From assembly GCA_002189035.1 (NCBI GenBank), contig NEEC01000020.1:1736001-1800000 (forward strand): a stretch of 64,000 nt of DNA, given 5' to 3'. Positions 58,291 to 64,000 of the stretch are shown piece by piece; the first letter of the stretch is position 1, and every line of letters begins with the position of its first letter. A program made the position numbers and the translations under genes. The DNA is from Utricularia gibba (lineage: Eukaryota > Streptophyta > Magnoliopsida > Lamiales > Lentibulariaceae). The notes beneath the pieces were generated by a model. That model was not told the origin of the DNA. It did not search any database and saw only the letters and a program-made list of their open reading frames with translations.

Positions 58291-59820
58291 TACATATATA
58301 TATATATGTAATTTTCCATGCTCTACAATCACATAAATGTGTGGTCAACCAAATGGTGTATTTTTTTGTTCCCTCTGACCACCGATAATTACTTCGATCA
58401 CAAACGTCCACATGCCCCTTTCTTCCATCTTCCAATGCTTGTCTTATAATATTCTCTATTCTTGGACATAAATCTCCATGCCATCTTTATAATGCTTAAA
58501 AAACCAATCGCAAACCTTGTCATTAATCCATTCCAAAAGCTTGATTAGCTCCAGCCTCCTAGTATCCTTGAGAGTCGAATTAAGAGACTCTGAGTTGTTG
58601 TTCGTCAAAATGGCACACTTGTTACCTACATCAAAAAATGTTTGACAACATTGGAATGGTGGGATACGATCCATATACTCGTATGCATTCCTTAAGCGCA
58701 TCCATGGCACACCTAAACTGACTAGGCGTTGTAGCTCAAGCGGCAGATCACACATGGCACTTCAAAATGATTGTCAACTTCACTGAAATACTCTTATTAA
58801 GATTCTTGACCAAATGCAAGACACAATGACGGATCTATAAAGTACAATAGCCAAGTGTCAAATAAACATCGTTATTTTACAATTTATAACATATATGACT
58901 CAATGCATTATCTTTTGGGATGTAAGTATCTCAAAACGAATAATATTGTAGAAGCTCTATCTGCAACTATGGTAAATGATTCTTGCATCTCCTCCGAAAT
59001 ACCATAGTTTTCGCCAATCAATTTCATGAACCAAATCCAAGCCATCAAAGTTTCACCATCAACAACACCCCATGCAAGGGGGAAAACTCCATTGTTCGGA
59101 TCTAAGGCCGTTGCCACTAGCACTTTTCTGTTCAATTTACTCAATGTATGCGTGTCATCAACTCCGATCACATTATGGCCACACATACAGAATCCTACTT
59201 TACAAGCCTATAATTAGCATATAAACCTATAATTAGCATATAAATCATGAAATACTAAAAAAAATGAACCAAATATTATCACATAATCCAATAAACCAAA
59301 TATAACTAAATGCTAATTTATCATTATATAATAAATAAGGTACACTTCTAACATACAATGTTCAATAATAAACCAATCAAAAATATATAGGAAAAAAACA
59401 AAATATTGAAAATAATTCCATAAATATGTAACAAAAATGCTTCAAAAATACATACCTTTGAACAAAAATAAACTCCTTCGCATATTTTGTGTTTTCCATC
59501 TTCACCACCATCTACGTCTAAAATTGCCACAATAGCACCTTCATTCGATATCCGATATTGTTCACAATAACTTCGTAGCCACTCGAAATCATTCTTCATA
59601 ATTCCCACCATCATCTTCTGTGCATTCTCTTTCGCTCTCCTCACAATAATCACGCTTTATATCCGTAAGTAGATTCGCAACCTTGGTCAACGGATGATCA
59701 ATGAGCCTATCCATATACATCTTCCCAAGTCAACGTGCATTCACCTATTTGTTGTTCACATGTGGCCAGCAATGGTCTCCATGTGGAGTGACTTCATGAA
59801 CACTCCAAGTCGTTATCGGT

Positions 59821-61262
59821 GTGTTGGGTTTCTCGTAGACATCGTATGTCTCAAAAGCAGCAGAATTTTTAAAATTTTGAGAAACCCCCAACGCAGATCT
59901 TGGAATACGGTATACATCAGACAAAAGGGATGCTGAAAATACCTTTCAGATGACTCCGTTGTTCACCAACCACCAATAGCAGACGGCCTCTATGGTATCC
60001 ACACGTGGAGCACTCCGCCGATAACCTTCTCAAGACTCTTGAATGCTGTTCGAATTTCTCAGGTGCTAGTAGAGAAAAACGCCTCCTTGTGGATCAGTCT
60101 CCACGAAGACCTAGGAGCCGATCACAAGATCTAAATCTTTTTTATAGATATATGGTAACATATCAAATCATATCTCTATAAAGATCTTATCTTGTGGAGA
60201 TATGTATTTGTTCCAAATCTTATCTATATATGATCTTTTATTTTGAGTTTAATCAATATTAATCTCAAAATAACTCTCAATTTAATTTATCCACTTTACT
60301 AATTACATCTCATTTAATTGTGTCATTCTATTTTATATCGATTAGTGACCCCACTATTGTGTGTGACCCTATAGGCTTCTTCAATCAAAGCCATAATAAT
60401 AGATTTATTAATTAACTCTTAATTAATCAAATCCATCATTATCGATCATGAGTGATGTCTAGCAATATATTATGATCCCCAAAATTAAAGAATAATCAGG
60501 TGAACTGATTGAGTATTTCCTTGACCAGCCACCATGCAATGAACAGCTTTCATCATATTATAATTGCATTCAAGCACTAACACTCAATGACCTACTCAAA
60601 CAATTCGAGTGTCATTACCCTGGGCCCAGGACTTACTGTTCGGGCTTTGATGCAATTATTTGAGATATGATCTCATCGCTAACATGAGTGATAAATCCTT
60701 TATTGATCAATCAACTATCTCCAACCTTAAGCAGTCACATCCCTACTATCCATACTAGGCAAGCCATGTTTAGGCTCCTATTAGCAATGAGCGAAAATGT
60801 GAACTTAAGATCAAAATAACTTTGTTGATCTCAAGTCTAAGCTTACTTGCACGGCTGTCATATTCGAGATCTTGCTACTGACACTTGGTTAGCTTCCCAT
60901 AATAGCATCTCAAAGATGAGTCATCCAGTGAATCGATTCTCTAATCGACACCTACACATAGGTTCTTGTAATCTCATTATATTAATTGTGAGAACCATTG
61001 CTTAAACTGTTTAGAGAACTCAATGTGTGCCAGCTTATCCGTATTTATGATATCCTCATTTCACAAATACTCCAGCCAAGGAGTTTTAACTTGATCATGA
61101 GTGCTTGAAGAATCTCACATTATGATCTCATCATAATTTCTATAGCACATAGATCAAGTAGAGGATTTTATCAATGATATAAATTTGATCATAATTCAAA
61201 GTAAATATCAAAAGACAAGATTTGTCAATAAGTTGATTGTCTCTAGAACACATATACTAACA
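59821..61262. mobile_element. Solo LTR inserted in MULE transposase
   Basis: This is a 1442 bp segment with TG...CA ends (TGTTGGGTTTCTCGTAGACA to ACACATATACTAACA), flanked by CGGTG on the left and CAGTG on the right, a 5 bp target duplication with one change. The MULE DNA-binding domain reads directly across it. It has no coding potential, so it is a solo LTR. The superfamily is not certain from the LTR alone; the GTTGGGTTTCTC end is common in plant copia LTRs. Confidence 0.8.
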
Positions 61263-61848
61263 CAGTGTACCTTCACGTACACCTTCCATGGGCATGTTAA
61301 CCCTTCACTACCTCAGCAACGAGCAATTAAATGATGCTCATCATTCTTCTCAAACCAAAACTGGATTCTTTTCCAGACACAATAGTTTTTAAGTGTATCT
61401 TTAGCCTCAGCTTTGGATTGAAATACTATCCATTTCCTATAAATGATACACAATTTAAATGCTGAAAATTACAATAATACAATTTAATCAAAACAAACTA
61501 TACTCACACATGTTCTAATATTCGAACACTATCACTTTCTATCCTAGAAATGTTCAAAAGACCTTCACTGCAAGGAGTTTCCGATTGTACTCCTTCAAAC
61601 ACGGGGAATTAGTCATTGAGAATTTCATAGTTATCCATTTCGCTTCCCTAGTCGAATTCGAAGTCACTGTCATACTGCACATGAGTATCAATACTGACAA
61701 ATACAATGGCTACTAGGAAATCAAAACAACAGTAAGGAGGACAATCAACACCCGTTATTTTGGTGGAACTAACAGGAAGCATAGCAAAAGCTACATGGAA
61801 AATCTGCATATCATCATACAAAGAACATAACATAACCAAAGAGCACAT

Positions 61849-63480
61849 AATGTAGTAGCAAAAATAAGACTAATCTATAAAAAATTAGGTTAAGGCGGCA
61901 CATTTTAATAATCTCATAATGAACAACATTACACAAGAACATATTACATGTTTTATCCAAAACCAATGCAAACCATCTGAAACTCACACCATTCTCGAAG
62001 GAAAGAGAATGAACAAGTTGCCACACGAAAAGGGTAGAAGAAACCTGAATGAAAACTTTCAATGACGGCGATTTGGAAAATGGATCATAAAAATACAGCA
62101 TAAACTCCATCATTCCAAGAACCCCAATAAAATCTTGGAAGCACCAGAATCAACCAGAAAAATCCATACAGCATGACTCGAATCCTCATTGTTTAAACTT
62201 ACTTGCTCTATTTTCCGTGCTCCAAAATTGAAGGGGAGATGTAAACAGCGAAGCGCCACCCAAAGGGGCTTCACATTTCAAAAGGGATAAGTTGCAATAC
62301 GAAAGCACTAGAAGAAACTTACAATGAAATCGAAAGACCTACCACCACACCCACAAATAACAGACAGCAACCATCCGGAAGAACATATTACATATTAATC
62401 CACCTAAAGGCTGTAAAACTAGGTGTTCCAAATCTATAAAAAGTACATGGCCAGAAACAAAAGAAAAGGAAGGTTGGTTCTTGGAGTTGTTATATAAAAG
62501 CCTCAAAAAGTAAGCAGTAAGTAGACAGCTTCTAGAAAAATGGCAAAAAAAATAACAAGAGGAAATAGCACATCAGCTTCATACACGTGCATACTAAACA
62601 GGCCAGAAACCAAAGGTAATAAATTTTCATAGTTTCTAGAATAATACCCTCTTTCTCCAACAAATATGTGCCAAGGAAAACCATCATTCACAAGCAAATA
62701 GAATTTTTGCACAAAAGTTCAACAACATTAATCTTGCAAACAAGAAATAAATGCAATAATACAGTGAAGCAAAAAAAAGAAAGACTAAAGCCATACCTTA
62801 AGATCCAGAGCAACTCCTCTTCTACAATTTTCTTCCACTTTTTTCAAATCCCAAGAAAAAAAAACAAACTTTAACCTACTTAGAACCAGAAAAAAAGAAA
62901 AACATATCCAATCTTCATGTCTTTCCAAATGGTATCTCTACTTCCAAGGAGTTATATTGTAATTGCAACTCCACAATTTAGGAAGCCCAGAACATAGATG
63001 GGATGGGAGGTGGCCAACGAAACTGTTTATCCCCAATCTTGATGCCTTTCCAGTTGTTCGGAAATCTCGAGCTCTTCCTTTACCAGCAAGAGAAGAATGG
63101 GCCATCCTCAATTCGATTTAGGGTTAATGCAGGAATAATCAAATATAAAAAACTTTAAATTTTTTTATTAATTATTATATATTATTAAATAATATTATTA
63201 TTAAACCGGATTCAATTGTGTGGGTCAAATATGCTGAATCGATAAACTATTTGGATCAAATAAATCAAAATCTAAACTTTATCGGGGAAATCTATCATTA
63301 TTGAATGGGTGACTTCTACAGTAACAAAGATTCATGAAATAAATTTGTCAATTTATAAAATATGTGTCAAATACTATTCATGAAACTGCATTGGTCCGTT
63401 ATGCCCATTATAAAAATATATGAATCCGTTATGCCCCAAACCCTTGATTTTTAGGTCAAATATGTAATTATCTCTTTTTT
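61849..63480. other. MULE 5' region, no gene recognised
   Basis: This is probably the 5' untranslated and terminal region of the MULE. A minus stretch near 63000-63060 (GIKIGDKQFRWPPPIPSMFW) has coding character but no family I recognise. GTCAAATATG phrases at 63217 and 63452 mirror those left of the MULE. Confidence 0.35.
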
Positions 63481-63503
63481 TATATTTATTTTTAGAAAAT
63501 AAC

Positions 63504-64000
63504 TATTAAGTGTTATTTTCTAGTTAATTATCAGGTATTATTATGTGTTAATTATATATTAAGTTGCTCGATTAGGAATTATATTGATAAGTAATTGATT
63601 TTCCTTAGAAAAACTCTATTTTCCTATATTGTATATATTTTCTGTTTTTTTTCATGCTCTTTGATTGTGACATGTCAGGAGACTGTCGTGGAGTATCGTA
63701 GGAGTATTACAGGAGGTCAGACTCTGACTTTTCGTGCCTTTTACGTGACTTGGAACGACTGTGGGCGGAAGAGTGGCACTGATCAAGGCCCCTGACTTAT
63801 GACATGTTAGAGTCTGCAGCAATGATTGGGCGCTAACTTACACGCAAAGGAAAGCTACTGGCGCACACAAGATAGAATGAATTATAGGAAGGGGACCCAA
63901 AGGAGTTAATGCATATGGGGAGTGAGATAAAAACCGACTTGGAACACTTGTTTAAGAACTTTTGAACTTTTTCGCACTTAGCCTTTGTACTTAGAACTTT
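63504..64000 (+). mobile_element. Start of a second Athila-family LTR
   Basis: This aligns along its whole length with the first about 500 bp of the LTR at 47372 (TTAAGTGTTATTTTCTAGTT onward, GTGGGCGGAAGA, GCAAAGGAAAGCTACTGGCG). The first bases are TA instead of TG. It is clearly more diverged from the 47.4 kb LTR than the two LTRs of that element are from each other. It continues beyond the window, so solo LTR versus full element is undecided. Confidence 0.9.

Larger units (their letters stand above)
57480..61848 (-). pseudogene. MuDR-type (MULE) transposase, interrupted
   Basis: Read on the minus strand: an acidic N-terminal region (61848-61500, DTHVQYDSDFEFD, two stops); the MuDR DNA-binding domain (61440-61265, RKWIVFQSKAEAKDTLKNYC to CPWKVYVKVHC); a 1.44 kb LTR insertion; then the domain's continuation TTWSVHEVTPHGDHC (59815) and LGKMYMDRLIDHPLTKVANL. 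The DDE core follows with GVDDTHTLSKLNRKVLVATA, NNGVFPLAWGVVDGE (59170-59050) and VADRAS. Then come WMRLRNAYEYMDRIPPFQCC (58715) and a SWIM zinc finger CDCRAWK (about 58315), an intron holding a minisatellite, and CLGIPYKHVAVAI (57845), where the expected Cys of CKH is Tyr. The tail is RYTRMAYQRMYDSDVC. Stops, frameshifts and the LTR make it inactive. Confidence 0.87.
55631..63466 (-). mobile_element. Possible full extent of MULE
   Basis: ACATATTTGAC at 55631 (plus strand) and the same sequence read on the minus strand from 63466 could be the outer ends of inverted terminal regions, and both are followed by an ATAACGGA-type motif. Beyond about 12 bp the similarity is weak. I found no matching 9-10 bp flanking duplication (GAAGATGATG versus AATTATCTC). 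The transposase lies between them. Confidence 0.3.

Noticed and set aside
55631-63466. Firm MULE borders with target duplication
   Set aside because: Only about 12 bp of terminal similarity and no matching 9-10 bp flanks were found, so this is kept as a low-confidence call only.

Overview
This window is nuclear DNA of a flowering plant, probably a eudicot. It is AT-rich and dominated by transposable elements. The evidence is plant Ty1/copia and Ty3/gypsy (Tat, Athila, chromovirus) retrotransposons, hAT and MULE DNA-transposon remains, intron-containing pseudogenes of two plant housekeeping families, and several old insertions of chloroplast DNA. I see no intact ordinary host gene. Almost every coding stretch carries stops, frameshifts or truncations.

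Layout. 0.4-2.4 kb (-): a copia fragment without integrase. 2.4-4.4 kb (-): TPR exons of a SECRET AGENT-like O-GlcNAc transferase pseudogene, split by an LTR-like insertion. 5.3-12.0 kb: very AT-rich degenerate repeats, interrupted by an Athila-like LTR at 8.1-10.4 kb. 12.5-13.6 kb (+): catalytic exons of the same transferase family. 16.6-19.6 kb: short palindromic repeats and dispersed repeats. 19.9-22.8 kb (+): Athila-like LTR plus decayed gag. 23.6-24.1 kb: foldback repeat. 24.5-26.4 kb (+): decayed chromovirus-type pol. 26.9-27.9 kb (-): another LTR-like copy. 29.6-32.0 kb: mosaic of plastid DNA (rps2-atpI on -, rps7-ndhB on +). 32.1-38.6 kb: Tat-lineage element with broken pol on + and a four-exon antisense gene on - that is fully open. 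38.6-48.7 kb (+): nearly complete Athila element with LTRs, tRNA-Asp-like primer site, gag-protease, pol, env-like ORF and polypurine tract. 50.1-51.3 kb (-): hAT remnant. 51.5-54.2 kb (+): plastid ndhH and ndhD pieces carrying later insertions. 54.8-55.6 kb (-): short-chain dehydrogenase pseudogene. 55.6-63.5 kb (-): MULE with its transposase split by a solo LTR. 63.5-64.0 kb (+): start of a second LTR of the Athila family, running off the edge.

How the parts relate. Nested insertions give a relative history: plastid DNA came before a hAT-type MITE and an LTR fragment, the MULE came before its LTR, and the transferase pseudogene came before LTR copy A. The most notable object is the antisense gene at 36074-37973. 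It has four exons, three canonical introns, 533 codons and a TATA-like box upstream. It remains open beside a pol region with about eight disabling lesions. Either it is still selected, was co-opted, or has a different history from the pol next to it.
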